A stretch of 64,000 nucleotides of DNA from Candidatus Fluviicola riflensis (GCA_002243285.1 CP022585.1:4452641-4516640); one strand, 5' to 3'; positions 7,720 to 17,598 are shown, counted from the stretch's first letter. Made by a program: numbers and translations. Notes: generated by a model not told the origin, from the sequence alone.

Positions 7720-8835
7720 ATGCAATTTTCAGCGGTTATCGGGCAAGACGAACTCAAACACCATTTGCTTCACGAAGTAAAAGGCGGAAAGATTAGTCAC
7801 GCGCAATTGTTCCTGGGAAAACCCGGTTACGGTTCGTTGCCGTTGGCTCTGGCGTTTGTACAATACTTGTTTTGCGAAAACAGGTCAGAAACCGACAGTT
7901 GCGGTGAATGTCCCCAATGTAGGAAAGTGAGCGAATTGCAACATCCGGATTTGCATTTTTCGTTTCCTACCGTACTGGCGATTGCCAAAAAAGCGGATGC
8001 GTTTATTAGTGACTGGCGGGCGCAGATCAAAGAAAATCCATACTTCAACCTACACGACTGGACTAGGCGTATTGATTCTTCTGAGCGGAAGCCGATTATT
8101 GGTGTGGACGAAAGTTTGGAGATCATCAAAAAACTCAACCTCAAATCGTTTGAAGGCGGTTACAAAGTAATGGTGATCTGGATGGCCGAAGAAATGAACG
8201 CCGATTGCGCCAATAAGTTGCTCAAGATTCTGGAAGAACCGACTCCGAAAACGCTTTTTATATTACTGGCTGAAGCGCAGGATAAAATGCTTACGACCAT
8301 TCTTTCACGTACGCAAATCGTACGTGTGACAATGCTTCCCACAGATACCATTCAACAGGCCTTGGAACAACGTGGCATTACCAAAGCAACCGCAGCCAGT
8401 ATTGCCGGACGAAGTGACGGTGATTTCCTGGAAGCGCAGCATTTATTGGGCGACACCGAAGAAAGCGACTACAATCGTGAACTGTTCATTCAGCTCATGC
8501 GCGTTTGTTTCAAAAAGGATGTCAACGGAATGCTTGGCTGGACGGATGCCATTGCCACTCAAACCCGTGAAGGACAAAAGTTATTTCTGAAATACGCCAT
8601 GCACATCGTACGCCAGAGTATCCTGAAAAATTACACGCAGGAAATGCTCACCAAAGTTTCTGCCGAAGAAGCCGATTTCCTGAAAAATTTCGCGCGGTTC
8701 ATTACCAATAACAACGTCATGGACTTCATGCAACTCTTCAATGATTCGCATTATCATTTGGAGCGTAATGCACACGCCAAACTATTGTTTACACAACTAT
8801 GTTTCCAGGTAATGCGGTTCATCCATAGAGCCTAA
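7720..8835 (+). CDS. holB: DNA polymerase III delta-prime subunit
   Basis: A 371-residue clamp-loader subunit. The N-terminal AAA+ domain starts MQFSAVIGQDELKHHLL and has a degenerate P-loop (LGKPGYGSLPLA), as in delta-prime proteins that do not hydrolyse ATP. A zinc-binding CGECPQCRK follows, then the LLKILEEPTPKTLFILLAE segment and the SRTQIV sensor region. The C-terminal helical collar domain completes it. Length and motifs fit Bacteroidota HolB. It acts in the clamp loader during replication. It is followed 28 bases later by the TPR/LuxR gene. Confidence 0.92.
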   Translation: MQFSAVIGQDELKHHLLHEVKGGKISHAQLFLGKPGYGSLPLALAFVQYLFCENRSETDSCGECPQCRKVSELQHPDLHFSFPTVLAIAKKADAFISDWRAQIKENPYFNLHDWTRRIDSSERKPIIGVDESLEIIKKLNLKSFEGGYKVMVIWMAEEMNADCANKLLKILEEPTPKTLFILLAEAQDKMLTTILSRTQIVRVTMLPTDTIQQALEQRGITKATAASIAGRSDGDFLEAQHLLGDTEESDYNRELFIQLMRVCFKKDVNGMLGWTDAIATQTREGQKLFLKYAMHIVRQSILKNYTQEMLTKVSAEEADFLKNFARFITNNNVMDFMQLFNDSHYHLERNAHAKLLFTQLCFQVMRFIHRA

Positions 8836-8863
8836 AACGGTTTAGTATTAGTATATTAGCCCC

Positions 8864-10528
8864 ATGAAAAAATTCCTTTTTCTGGTCATTGCCTTTCTGT
8901 GCAGCGGTGTAATCATTGCGCAAAAAACGTCGTGTGCGTCATTGATCAAACGAATTAAAGCCGATTCGGAATGGAATGCGATTCACTATTTTCCCGAGAT
9001 CGACCGCGTGCTCACCGAATCGACCTGTGATGCTGAGTCAAAAGTGACCTTGTTGATGATCAAAGGACATTATTATTCCAATGTACAGCAATATGACCGG
9101 GCATTGGAACTCACGCATCGTGCACATAAGTTGCTGATGGCAAACAGTCAGGACGATAGCGTTCAGGCAGTTATCGCATTGCGCCAGGCAGGTTATTATG
9201 CCAATCTTCACCAATATTTCGAAGCGTACCGCGAATGGCTGAAGTGCAACAACTACTATTTGCTGAACAAAAACTACGAAGGACTTTCCTACACCCAGCA
9301 AGTGTTGGCGATCATTTACCTAAACCTTAATCAGAAAGAATCGGCCAAAAAAGCCTTTCTGAAAGCACGCAAATATGCTTTCGTCCGGCGAAATCCACGC
9401 GTACTCAACGACCTGTACGCTGGACTTTCCTCTTATTGGGGAATTTGCGGAAATTACGATTCGTCGTTGTATTACCTGCGCCTGAGCGAGAATTACGGGC
9501 CGCTGAACAAGGTTGACCTTTCTGCCGATTACAACAAAGGCGCCATCTATTTCAACATGGGTAACATGGAAAATGCCCGGCTCTATTTCCAGAAGACCAT
9601 CAACGATTCCTACAAAGCCAATTGCATCGGGTACGTCGGCGTGGGTAAATATGGTTTGGGTATTACCTACATCGACGAGGATAATCCGAAAGCGTTTCGC
9701 TATATGCAGGAAGCTTTGCAACTGATCGACCAGCACAATCCCGATTTGGGAATCAATATCTGCGAATGCATCCTGGACAATTTTACCGGAAAAGAATATG
9801 CCTCGCTTCGCCCGTTTTTCGAGAAACGAAAGCAGCAATTCAAGCTGAAGAAAGAAAACATGGACAATATTCAGGTCGGAAAATTGTTCAACATGAGCAG
9901 TTCGATGAACGACCAACTGATGAAAACCCAGCATCAGCTCGAGCGAAAACAGGTCGAGGAAAACAAACAAAAACAGTGGACCTCCTTTTTGTTGATTTTC
10001 GGGATCGGCGTACTGGTGATTCTCATCATTGTATTATATGCCTATACCGTTGTTTCCCGTTCGGGGAAAGCGCTGCGCCTGCAAAACGAACAGCAGAAAA
10101 AAGTGCTCAACAATTCCATCGTCACCATTTCCAACTACGATGCCATGACCGAAGGGTTGACCCAAAAACTCAAACAACTGGCTTTGCAGCAACCCAACAA
10201 AAAGCTCAGCGACGAACTCTACGACCTTTCGCGGAACATCACTGAAAAAGCGGTCGGCACCAAAAGCAAGGAACTGAAAGACCTCGATTTGGTGATTCAA
10301 TCCGTCAACGACGGTTTCGTAAAAGCGCTCTGCCGCAAATACACTAACCTCACTTCGAGCGAAGTAACGCTTGCCATTTACCTGCGAATGAATTTTTCGA
10401 CCAAACAAATCGCCGAATTGAAAGGAACCAGCGAAAACAGTATCGACGTTGCACGGTCACGACTGCGCACCAAACTCGGAATCAAGGGCGAAAACGTTGA
10501 TTTGACCAATTTTATGAATCAGTTGTAA
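8864..10528 (+). CDS. TPR sensor with transmembrane segment and LuxR-type HTH
   Basis: A 554-residue protein with a signal peptide (MKKFLFLVIAFLCSGVIIAQ). The periplasmic part is a TPR array (about residues 40-330), followed by a coiled coil, one membrane helix at about 372-395 (SFLLIFGIGVLVILIIVLY), another charged coil and a C-terminal LuxR/GerE-like helix-turn-helix (LTSSEVTLAIYLRMNFSTKQ, then RSRLRTKLGI). This one-component layout (periplasmic TPR sensing, cytoplasmic HTH) is common in Bacteroidota, usually without a dedicated kinase. The signal and target genes are unknown. The downstream T9SS pair at 10841 is a possible target but separated by 311 bases. Confidence 0.8.
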   Translation: MKKFLFLVIAFLCSGVIIAQKTSCASLIKRIKADSEWNAIHYFPEIDRVLTESTCDAESKVTLLMIKGHYYSNVQQYDRALELTHRAHKLLMANSQDDSVQAVIALRQAGYYANLHQYFEAYREWLKCNNYYLLNKNYEGLSYTQQVLAIIYLNLNQKESAKKAFLKARKYAFVRRNPRVLNDLYAGLSSYWGICGNYDSSLYYLRLSENYGPLNKVDLSADYNKGAIYFNMGNMENARLYFQKTINDSYKANCIGYVGVGKYGLGITYIDEDNPKAFRYMQEALQLIDQHNPDLGINICECILDNFTGKEYASLRPFFEKRKQQFKLKKENMDNIQVGKLFNMSSSMNDQLMKTQHQLERKQVEENKQKQWTSFLLIFGIGVLVILIIVLYAYTVVSRSGKALRLQNEQQKKVLNNSIVTISNYDAMTEGLTQKLKQLALQQPNKKLSDELYDLSRNITEKAVGTKSKELKDLDLVIQSVNDGFVKALCRKYTNLTSSEVTLAIYLRMNFSTKQIAELKGTSENSIDVARSRLRTKLGIKGENVDLTNFMNQL

Positions 10529-10579
10529 ATAGTCAATTCAACAGTAACTCAAAGATTGCTATTGAAAATGCTGAAAAGA

Positions 10580-10674
10580 TTCCCACGAATTTTTTGCACA
10601 CCTAACGGACGCGCTCTTATATTAACAACAGGCTTAAGCGAGTGTCCGCCTGAGGCGGAAGCTGTAATTCGTGA
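10580..10674. repeat. degenerate gene-less relative of the GxxExxY inverted repeat
   Basis: The left part starts TTCCCACGAATTTTTTGCA and continues CACCTAACGGACGCGCTC, closely resembling the arm at 7070-7113 (same TTCCCACGAAT and CCTAANGGACNCGCT). The right part (10633-10674) reads as a rough inverted copy ending GTAATTCGTGA, with an inner TCCGCCTGAGGCGGA palindrome. No gene lies between them. The rest of the 10529-10840 gap shows nothing clear. Confidence 0.5.
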
Positions 10675-10840
10675 TAAAAAATTTTATGTAATCAATTGTT
10701 TGATTTTTAATTAGTTACATACCAATGTAAGGTCTTGTAAGGTGCTAAATTCATCCTGAAAGAATTAGTATATTAAGGAATAATGTCCGACCGGTAAAGT
10801 TGAAATAATCTTGTGGTGAAAATTTACTCCCACACGAGCT

Positions 10841-12121
10841 ATGAAAACAAGTTACCTCTTGCTTGTCTTATTGGTTTCTGCCAAAGCGTTGTCACAATGC
10901 CCCGTTTATGGCCCGAACCTCATTCCGAACCCGAGTTTTGAATTGACCAATGCCTTTTGCACAGGCACTGATAATCAATTATATGTAGACCAAAGTCCGG
11001 TGCAGAACTGGATCGGTACCGATCCGCTTTCAAGCGGCGGAAGCACGCCCGACATTACCCGTAACGACGCAACTGTATGCGGTTCCATTGTCAATGCGGC
11101 CAATAACACCTGTTTTACCGGCACCAAAAAACTCGGACTTTTTGTATACACATCTTCCAGTGGCCGGGAGTATATTCAGGCACAGCTTACTTCTAACCTT
11201 GTGGCGGGAAGAACCTATTGCTTTTCCATGGACGTGCGTTCGCGCTACGGAGCAGCCGGAAACGTGTTGCTCAACACCGACGGTATCGGGGCGCATTTCA
11301 GAAATTCGGGGGCTATCAATATTCAAACCATGAATGGTGGTAACCAGTTCCTCGGGCCGGGATCAACCATCAACGCTACACCACAAGTGCAGCAGCCTGC
11401 CGGAATTGTCATTACAAATGCATGCACCACCGTTACCGGAACATTTGTAGCTGCGGGTGGCGAATCAAGAATCGTCATCGGCAATTTCAGAAACAATGCT
11501 TCCACTACCTTAAGCGGAGCGGGATCTTCAGCGTATATGTACGTTGACAATCTAACGCTTTACGAAGTCAATCCGTTGCCAATTGAATTGCTTTCATTTA
11601 ATGCAACCTGCGCTGAAGAAAAAGTGCAATTGGTCTGGACCACCGAATCGGAGCGCGACAATGATTTTTTCACCATCGAGAAAAGCTGCGATGGATTCAG
11701 CTTCGAAAAAGTAGCTACCATTCCCGGAGCGGGAAACAGTTCGGTTACACAACACTATAGTTTACCGGATCCGCAGCCCTGCCATGGAACCGGCTATTAC
11801 CGCCTGAGTCAAACGGATTACAACGGAAACAGGGAAGTCTTCGACCTTGTTACGGTCAGTTGCGGAAACGCCACCGAAGCATTGCTTTATCCCAATCCGG
11901 CTTCCACCAGCTTTTCACTCATGGGAAATCTGAACGCAAAAGATCAGCTGCAATTGTTTAGTTCGAACGGGGAGTTGGTCCGTGATTTCAGCAATCAGCT
12001 GGAAGGAGCGAAAACAATGTTGACCGTTGATGTCCGCGGAATCAGTCCGGGAGTTTACCTCTTGCGATTGGCCGGGGAAGGTTCCGATCCGATCATTTAT
12101 AAACTGGCCATTCAGCAATAA
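10841..12121 (+). CDS. secreted T9SS cargo protein, type A sorting tail
   Basis: A 426-residue protein. The signal peptide (MKTSYLLLVLLVSAKALSQ) is followed by a beta-rich N-terminal module (about 20-245; PNLIPNPSFEL, GREYIQAQLTS, INIQTMNGGNQFLG, YMYVDNLTLYEV) that is paralogous to the start of the next gene. Residues ~250-345 are a module often placed ahead of T9SS tails (ESERDNDFFTIEKSCDGF, then YYRLSQTDYNG). The C-terminus is a type A sorting domain (LLYPNPASTSFSL, then GVYLLRL). It should be exported by Sec, then by T9SS to the surface. It sits 2 bases ahead of the next gene, so they are co-transcribed. The ligand is unknown; the N-terminal module resembles carbohydrate-binding jelly rolls. 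Confidence 0.85.
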   Translation: MKTSYLLLVLLVSAKALSQCPVYGPNLIPNPSFELTNAFCTGTDNQLYVDQSPVQNWIGTDPLSSGGSTPDITRNDATVCGSIVNAANNTCFTGTKKLGLFVYTSSSGREYIQAQLTSNLVAGRTYCFSMDVRSRYGAAGNVLLNTDGIGAHFRNSGAINIQTMNGGNQFLGPGSTINATPQVQQPAGIVITNACTTVTGTFVAAGGESRIVIGNFRNNASTTLSGAGSSAYMYVDNLTLYEVNPLPIELLSFNATCAEEKVQLVWTTESERDNDFFTIEKSCDGFSFEKVATIPGAGNSSVTQHYSLPDPQPCHGTGYYRLSQTDYNGNREVFDLVTVSCGNATEALLYPNPASTSFSLMGNLNAKDQLQLFSSNGELVRDFSNQLEGAKTMLTVDVRGISPGVYLLRLAGEGSDPIIYKLAIQQ

Positions 12122-12123
12122 CG

Positions 12124-14808
12124 ATGAAAGCATTTCTGATTGTATTGATAGCCGGTTTTGGTCTGTCGGCAGCAACCTTTGGGCAATGTTCCAACACCTG
12201 TGGCTCAAATCTGCTAACAAACCCCGGATTTGAAACACCTACAGCTTCTTGTACGGTGAACGATATCCAATTGTACAATTCGCAATCGCCTGTAGCAGGT
12301 TGGTTCGGAACGGATGATTATCCCGGCGCGGGAAGTTCACCCGACTATTTCAGTCCATGTGCCGGTTCCACCAATTCTGCCAACTCTGTTTGCCTTACCG
12401 GCAATGCCCGTGTAGGTGTCTTCACCAAAACCAGTTTCAGTTCGGGCCGTGAATATGTACAATCACAATTGACTTCTCCGCTACAAGCCGGAAAAACCTA
12501 TTGCTTCAGCATGATGGTAAAATCAAAAGTAGGCGCTGCCGGAAACCTGCTTTCTTCCTGCGATGGTATCGGGGCATGGTTTCACAACCAGGGATTGATC
12601 AATATTCAAACAATGAACGGCGGTAGCCAATTTCTTGGGGCCGGTTCCACCATCAATGCAACGCCACAGGTAAGTAATCCGGCCGGAAACATGATCGGTG
12701 CCTCCTGCGTTACCGTTACAGGGACCTTTTGTGCGCAGGGTGGCGAAGACCGTATCGTGATCGGAAATTTCAGCACCGACGCAGCCACCCAGATCAGCGG
12801 ATCAAATCCGTCTAATTACATGTACATCGACGATGTTGTATTGTTTGAACTCTGCAACCCGACTATCGAGCTGACCGCTTCAGCCCAATCCATTGCCTGC
12901 GGCGGAAATACAACACTCACGGTCAATTCCACGTTCCCCGCCGGAACAACCTATACATGGGCAGCTCCCGCAGGAAATTCGTTGAATGGTTTGGGTCCGC
13001 ACAATGTAGCTCCGGACACAACGACTGTTTATATCATTACAGCCAGTTACACGAATAGCTGTGGTATTCAAACCGACACGTCGTCCGTTGAAATCACGGT
13101 TGGCCCATGCGGAATGGATGCTCTACTTTACGACAGCGTTCTGTGCGAAGGTGCCTGTCACAATTTACAAGCTTATAACCTTGACGGCGGAACAGCACCT
13201 TATTCCGTACAATGGACCGACGAAACGGGCGCAGTTATCGGGAACACTGCAGGTCCGGTTTCCGTTTGTCCACTCACTCATTCAACCTACTACTTTTCGG
13301 CGACCGACGCGGCGGGATCGACTTTTTTCGACAGTTTGATTCTTCAGGTAAATGCCTATCCCATCGTCAATGCAGGAGCTGATACGGTTATTTGTGCCAC
13401 AGAAATGGTGCAACTAACCGCTACTACCAATCTGGGGGCGGATCAATGGTTGGCACTTGGTTCAGGAAATAGTTTCCAGGTGTCACCATTGGTCAGCACC
13501 ACCTACATTTACCAGTCCGACAACGATGGCTGTGTCAGTTCCGACAGCGTTGTGGTGAACGTCAGCCAACCGGCACAAATCACCGCACAATCGACCGATA
13601 TCAGTTGTTTCGGTGCTGCTGACGGAACGATGAGCGTAACCGCAAGTGGCGCTTCTCCTTTCAGTTACAACTGGTATGCAACAAGTGGCGCTGATGCTCC
13701 GGCTATTTCAGGCTTGCCCGCGGGCTGGGAATGGGTCGAAATCACCGATGCGAACGGTTGTGTTTCCACCGATTCTGCATTCATTACACAGCCTGCTGTT
13801 TTACAAATAAGTCTTTCAGGCGATGTTGTTTTGTGCTCGGGCGAAACAACTTCTTTAACAGCCACCGCATCGGGTGGAACGCCGGGTTATACCTTCGACT
13901 GGAACAACGGACTCGTATCCGGGCAGAATTATACACTCATACCGAACGCAGCTACAACGGTCACCGGGAGCGTTACCGATGCAAATGGCTGCACCACTTC
14001 CTCAACCATAAACATCGAGGTCAATCCGTTACCGGAAGCCAATTTTACAGGTGGCATTCAATTGTGCGCCGGGGTCGACACCATCATTTCCAATACGTCA
14101 ACCGGAGCAACAACGTATCAATGGTTCGTCAACGGTCAGCCAAGCGGAAATGCACCAGATTTGTCGTTCAACGAAGTCAATTCAGGATGTTACGCTGTAG
14201 AGCTCATTGCCGGAAACCAATTCGGGTGCGCCGATACGACATTTCAGTCATGTGCTGTTGAGATTCAACCGACACCGCAATCGTTGGTTTATCCAGCTAA
14301 CAATCTACTTACGGTCGACAACCCAACAGTTCTCATCACCGATAATTCCACAGACGCCGGCAATTGTGCATGGTACCTTAACGGACAGCTTTTGTCGCAG
14401 CCATGTGGCGTTGATTTTACACAACCATTTCCGGGATTGGGCACCTACGAATTTGTTCATTATGCCTTCAATAATTTCGGTTGCCTGGATTCATCATCGT
14501 TTGTGATCGAAGTGCGCGAAGGACTCACTTATTACGTTCCGAATGCCTTTACGCCGGATGGCGATGAATTCAACAACGTTTTTCAGCCGGTTTTCACTTC
14601 CGGTTTTGATCCTTCCGACTTCCAATTACAAATCTTCAACCGGTGGGGTGAGCTGGTCTTTGAAAGTCACGATCACCAGGTTGGCTGGGATGGAACATAT
14701 CATGGAAAATTGGCCATAGATGGCACCTATACATGGACAATTAACCTGAAAGATCTGTATTCGGACAAACGTTACGAATTGGTCGGAATGGTCACATTAA
14801 TACATTAG
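12124..14808 (+). CDS. large secreted protein with SprB repeat and type B (gliding-associated) tail
   Basis: An 894-residue protein. The signal peptide MKAFLIVLIAGFGLSAATFG is followed by an N-terminal module (about 24-245) homologous to that of the preceding gene (GREYVQSQLTS, INIQTMNGGSQFLG). Ig/PKD-like domains come next, then a SprB-repeat-like segment at about 484-557 (ISCFGAADGTMSVTASGA, then TDANGCVSTDSAF), further PKD-like domains, and a gliding-motility-associated C-terminal domain from about residue 802 (YYVPNAFTPDGDEFNNVF, IFNRWGELVF, YTWTINL). That tail is the T9SS type B sorting signal. It is likely a cell-surface adhesin-like protein. It shares an operon with the type A-tailed paralogue upstream. 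Confidence 0.87.
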   Translation: MKAFLIVLIAGFGLSAATFGQCSNTCGSNLLTNPGFETPTASCTVNDIQLYNSQSPVAGWFGTDDYPGAGSSPDYFSPCAGSTNSANSVCLTGNARVGVFTKTSFSSGREYVQSQLTSPLQAGKTYCFSMMVKSKVGAAGNLLSSCDGIGAWFHNQGLINIQTMNGGSQFLGAGSTINATPQVSNPAGNMIGASCVTVTGTFCAQGGEDRIVIGNFSTDAATQISGSNPSNYMYIDDVVLFELCNPTIELTASAQSIACGGNTTLTVNSTFPAGTTYTWAAPAGNSLNGLGPHNVAPDTTTVYIITASYTNSCGIQTDTSSVEITVGPCGMDALLYDSVLCEGACHNLQAYNLDGGTAPYSVQWTDETGAVIGNTAGPVSVCPLTHSTYYFSATDAAGSTFFDSLILQVNAYPIVNAGADTVICATEMVQLTATTNLGADQWLALGSGNSFQVSPLVSTTYIYQSDNDGCVSSDSVVVNVSQPAQITAQSTDISCFGAADGTMSVTASGASPFSYNWYATSGADAPAISGLPAGWEWVEITDANGCVSTDSAFITQPAVLQISLSGDVVLCSGETTSLTATASGGTPGYTFDWNNGLVSGQNYTLIPNAATTVTGSVTDANGCTTSSTINIEVNPLPEANFTGGIQLCAGVDTIISNTSTGATTYQWFVNGQPSGNAPDLSFNEVNSGCYAVELIAGNQFGCADTTFQSCAVEIQPTPQSLVYPANNLLTVDNPTVLITDNSTDAGNCAWYLNGQLLSQPCGVDFTQPFPGLGTYEFVHYAFNNFGCLDSSSFVIEVREGLTYYVPNAFTPDGDEFNNVFQPVFTSGFDPSDFQLQIFNRWGELVFESHDHQVGWDGTYHGKLAIDGTYTWTINLKDLYSDKRYELVGMVTLIH

Positions 14809-14945
14809 AAAGACAGATAGAGTGTGAGAAATACGAGACTCCAATGAATATCATAAGCAGATAACAGTAGGTTAGGTTAAATTTTAAGCAGTGGTTAGGT
14901 AACAACCCGTCTCGTGTTTTTCCATTCTGTCTTCAACCATAAACA

Positions 14946-15011
14946 GGGAGGTTCGAAGTAAGTATGAGTAGTAAGTTAGGTATGTAGTAAGCTACGGATC
15001 TCCCTTTTTTT
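14946..15011 (+). terminator. intrinsic terminator with long loop after the T9SS pair
   Basis: GGGAGGTTCG (14946-14955) pairs with CGGATCTCCC (14995-15004) over ten positions including two G-U pairs, and a run of seven T follows. The 39-base loop is rich in GTAGTA/GTTAGG. It is placed to end the 10841-14808 operon. The 140 bases between the stop codon and this stem also contain an imperfect inverted repeat (14815-14841 with 14907-14933). Confidence 0.6.
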
Positions 15012-15144
15012 AATTTTGAGTGCTTAATTTTGAATGTTGAATGAGGCTTCAGGTAAAATGTGTAATTGTTTGTCCTTTGACTTCAAGGTGAGTAATCCGG
15101 AATGATTTACTGGCTCCTTAATTCAAAATCCAGCATTTAAAATT
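15012..15144. repeat. imperfect 24-bp inverted repeat in the gap before ricT
   Basis: The arms are 15012-15035 (AATTTTGAGTGCTTAATTTT and on) and 15121-15144; 20 of 24 positions pair. No gene lies between them. AT-rich paired repeats of this type are often intergenic in Bacteroidota; the function is unknown. Nothing else is recognised in 14809-15243 apart from the terminator. Confidence 0.45.
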
Positions 15145-15243
15145 CAACATTGGGATTATTCACAAACGGCTGTTTCCAAGTCCTTCAACCATCGCACCAA
15201 GCAACACTTCTTTTTCGTATTTTTACAACAAATTCAGAAAACT

Positions 15244-16671
15244 ATGGGATGTTCCTCATGTAGCAGCGGAGGTGGTACACCACGCGGCTGTAAAAATAAT
15301 GGAACCTGTAGTTCTGGTGGATGCAACAAACTAGGTGTGTTTGATTGGTTGGCGAATATGCAACTGCCTTCCGGACAAGCACCTTACGATATATTGGAAG
15401 TTCGTTTCAAAAACAGTAGAAAAGCGTTTTACAGAAATGCAAAAAACCTTTCACTGCAAGTGGGCGACGTCATCGTTGTAGAAGCAAGTCCGGGTTATGA
15501 CGTGGGAATTGTCTCCGTTGTAGGCGAACTGGCCAGAATACAGGTTAAGAAAAAAGCGCCGGGTTTAAAACCCATGGAAGTGCGCAAAATCAATCGGATC
15601 GCAACGCAGGAAGACATCGATAAGTGGATTCAGGCGCGTACGTTAGAGACAGAAGTGATGTTCCGTTCGCGGACATTGGCTGTTAATCTCAGTTTGGAAA
15701 TGAAAATCTCCGACGTTGAATACCAGGGCGATCTAAGCAAAGCAACTTTTTATTACACGGCTGAAGGTCGGGTTGACTTCCGTCAGCTAATCAAAGACAT
15801 GGCCGATCAATTCAAGATCCGCGTAGAAATGCGCCAGATTGGTTCACGCCAGGAAGCACAGCGTTTGGGCGGAATCGGCTCTTGTGGCCGCGAATTGTGC
15901 TGTTCTACCTGGTTGACCGACTTCCGTTCGGTTTCAACTTCGGCGGCGCGTTACCAGCAATTGTCATTGAATCCGCAAAAACTGGCAGGCCAATGCGGTA
16001 AACTGAAATGCTGCCTCAACTACGAGTTGGATATGTACCTGGATTCGATCAAGTCGTTTCCGTCAACAGATACCAAATTGCACACCGAAAAAGGTTCTGC
16101 TTATCACATTAAAACCGATGTTTTCAAACGGCAGATGTGGTATGCTTACGAAGGCGACGCTGGTGTTGGCACAGGTTTAACACCGCTTTCTCCGGAACGT
16201 GTGCGCGAAATTGTGCAAATGAACGTGGCAGGTAAAAAACCGGTCGATCTGAAAGCATACGAAGAAGCGGTCATTCGCCAGGAACCGGATTACGACAATG
16301 TAGACGGACAGGATTCATTGAACCGTTTCGATAGTACGTTTAAGAACAACAAAAAACGTAAAAAGAAACCAAAAGGTAAAGGTCCTCGTGCCGAAGGTGA
16401 AACCGCAGTAGCGGCACCACCACAACGCGATAACCGCCCGCCGCAGGCACAGGGAGCGCCGAAGCCAAAACCGCAACAACAACGTCGTCCGGAACGCGAC
16501 AACAGGCCGCAGGGCCAGCCACAGCAGCCAAAGCCAGTTGCTGAAGGCCAATCAACTGCACCTGAAGGAGCCGAAGGACAACCGAAAGCAGCAAATCCGA
16601 ACAAACGACGCAATAACCGTCGCAGGCCACCACGTCCAAATAAAGGTCCAAATGAAACAGCCGGCAGTTAA
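15244..16671 (+). CDS. ricT: PSP1-domain protein, RicT/YaaT family
   Basis: A 475-residue protein. A cysteine-rich N-terminus (MGCSSCSSGGG, then NGTCSSGGCNK) leads to the PSP1 domain (about 45-290), with YYTAEGRVDFRQLIKDMA, RIEM-type RVEMRQIGSRQEAQ, and the two conserved cysteine clusters CGRELCCSTWL and GQCGKLKCCLNYE that bind an iron-sulfur cluster in Bacillus RicT. The C-terminal ~120 residues are low-complexity, basic and Q/P/R-rich (KKRKKKPKGKG, RRPPRPNKG), suggesting RNA binding. It opens the conserved string that continues with gldH, whose start lies inside the last 20 bases of this gene. A near-consensus -7 box (TATTTTTA) lies about 25 bases upstream. A role in RNA maturation is known for Bacillus RicT; in Bacteroidota it is inference. 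Confidence 0.9.
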   Translation: MGCSSCSSGGGTPRGCKNNGTCSSGGCNKLGVFDWLANMQLPSGQAPYDILEVRFKNSRKAFYRNAKNLSLQVGDVIVVEASPGYDVGIVSVVGELARIQVKKKAPGLKPMEVRKINRIATQEDIDKWIQARTLETEVMFRSRTLAVNLSLEMKISDVEYQGDLSKATFYYTAEGRVDFRQLIKDMADQFKIRVEMRQIGSRQEAQRLGGIGSCGRELCCSTWLTDFRSVSTSAARYQQLSLNPQKLAGQCGKLKCCLNYELDMYLDSIKSFPSTDTKLHTEKGSAYHIKTDVFKRQMWYAYEGDAGVGTGLTPLSPERVREIVQMNVAGKKPVDLKAYEEAVIRQEPDYDNVDGQDSLNRFDSTFKNNKKRKKKPKGKGPRAEGETAVAAPPQRDNRPPQAQGAPKPKPQQQRRPERDNRPQGQPQQPKPVAEGQSTAPEGAEGQPKAANPNKRRNNRRRPPRPNKGPNETAGS

Positions 16672-17134
16672 GCTTTTCCTGGTCGTTGCACTCATTGGTT
16701 TTCTCGCTTCGTGCGGGGAAACGCCGTTGTACACGAAATCGTTTTCATTCAAAAATAACCAATGGAAACAGGACATGAAACCCGTTTTCAAGGTGAATAT
16801 TCCTGATACGACCAATTATTACAATATTACAATCACGCTGCGCACAACAACGGATTACGCTTACAGTAATCTGTGGTTTTTCCTGCATTCCAAAACACCG
16901 AAGGGTCAAACGGGGCGCGAACCTGTTTTGATGGAAATCGCGCATCCTGACGGATCGTGGGTAGGTGAAAAAGCCGGAACAATTGTCACCACAACAGCGG
17001 CATTCAATCACCGGAAATTTCCGCAAACAGGCTGGTATACCTTCACCTTTGAACAGGGAATCACGCAGGAAATTGCCAGCGAAATAATCGATATCAGTTA
17101 CACCGTTGAACGCGACGAAAATCAAGAACAATGA
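16652..17134 (+). CDS. gldH: gliding motility lipoprotein GldH
   Basis: A 160-residue lipoprotein. I take the ATG at 16652, which gives a lipobox-type signal ([16 protein letters not shown], Cys21) right after the start and overlaps ricT by 20 bases; an open frame further upstream is just ricT sequence in another phase. The body matches Gld[13 protein letters not shown], a conserved [25 protein letters not shown], and GWYTFTFEQ. GldH is required for gliding and T9SS function in Flavobacterium johnsoniae. It overlaps dut by ATGA. Confidence 0.9.
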   Translation: MKQPAVKLFLVVALIGFLASCGETPLYTKSFSFKNNQWKQDMKPVFKVNIPDTTNYYNITITLRTTTDYAYSNLWFFLHSKTPKGQTGREPVLMEIAHPDGSWVGEKAGTIVTTTAAFNHRKFPQTGWYTFTFEQGITQEIASEIIDISYTVERDENQEQ

Positions 17135-17568
17135 TTTCAATCAATATCCGCAATCAATCGACCAACGAGTTGCCCGAATACGCCACCAACGGTGCTGCGG
17201 GCATGGACATTCGTGCTTATTTAACCGAAGCCGTTACACTTCAGCCGCTGGAACGACGCTTAATTCCCACAGGATTATTCCTTGAAATTCCATTGGGCTT
17301 CGAAGTACAGATTCGCCCAAGAAGCGGACTCGCTTACAAACACGGAATTACGGTACTCAACTCACCCGGAACCATCGATTCGGATTACCGAGGTGAAGTC
17401 GGCGTATTGCTTGTGAACCTTTCCAATGAAGCATTCGTGATCGAAAACGGTGAACGCATTGCCCAAATGGTTGTAGCAGCACACGAGCAGGCTTCGTGGA
17501 AAGAGGTCTCGGAATTATCGGATACCGATCGCGGTGCTGGCGGATTCGGAAGTACCGGAAAACACTAA
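17131..17568 (+). CDS. dut: dUTP diphosphatase
   Basis: A 145-residue trimeric dUTPase with all five motifs in order: [10 protein letters not shown] (motif 1), [11 protein letters not shown] (2), [18 protein letters not shown] (3), GERIAQMVV (4) and [10 protein letters not shown] (5). It hydrolyses dUTP to dUMP and pyrophosphate, keeping uracil out of DNA and feeding thymidylate synthesis. The start overlaps the stop of gldH (ATGA), so translation is coupled. The length is typical. Confidence 0.96.
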   Translation: MISINIRNQSTNELPEYATNGAAGMDIRAYLTEAVTLQPLERRLIPTGLFLEIPLGFEVQIRPRSGLAYKHGITVLNSPGTIDSDYRGEVGVLLVNLSNEAFVIENGERIAQMVVAAHEQASWKEVSELSDTDRGAGGFGSTGKH

Positions 17569-17598
17569 ACTTTAATTGACGCATTTACAGCTTATACT

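Noticed and set aside
9320-9970. 216-codon frame antisense to the TPR/LuxR gene
   Set aside because: It is the mirror of strongly coding TPR sequence and has no start context or recognisable domain.
13731-14261. 176-codon frame inside the type B tailed gene
   Set aside because: Out-of-phase shadow with R/H/C-rich, non-protein-like composition.
16290-16651. Several open frames antisense to the ricT low-complexity tail
   Set aside because: They arise from the Q/P/R-rich codons of ricT; no independent evidence.
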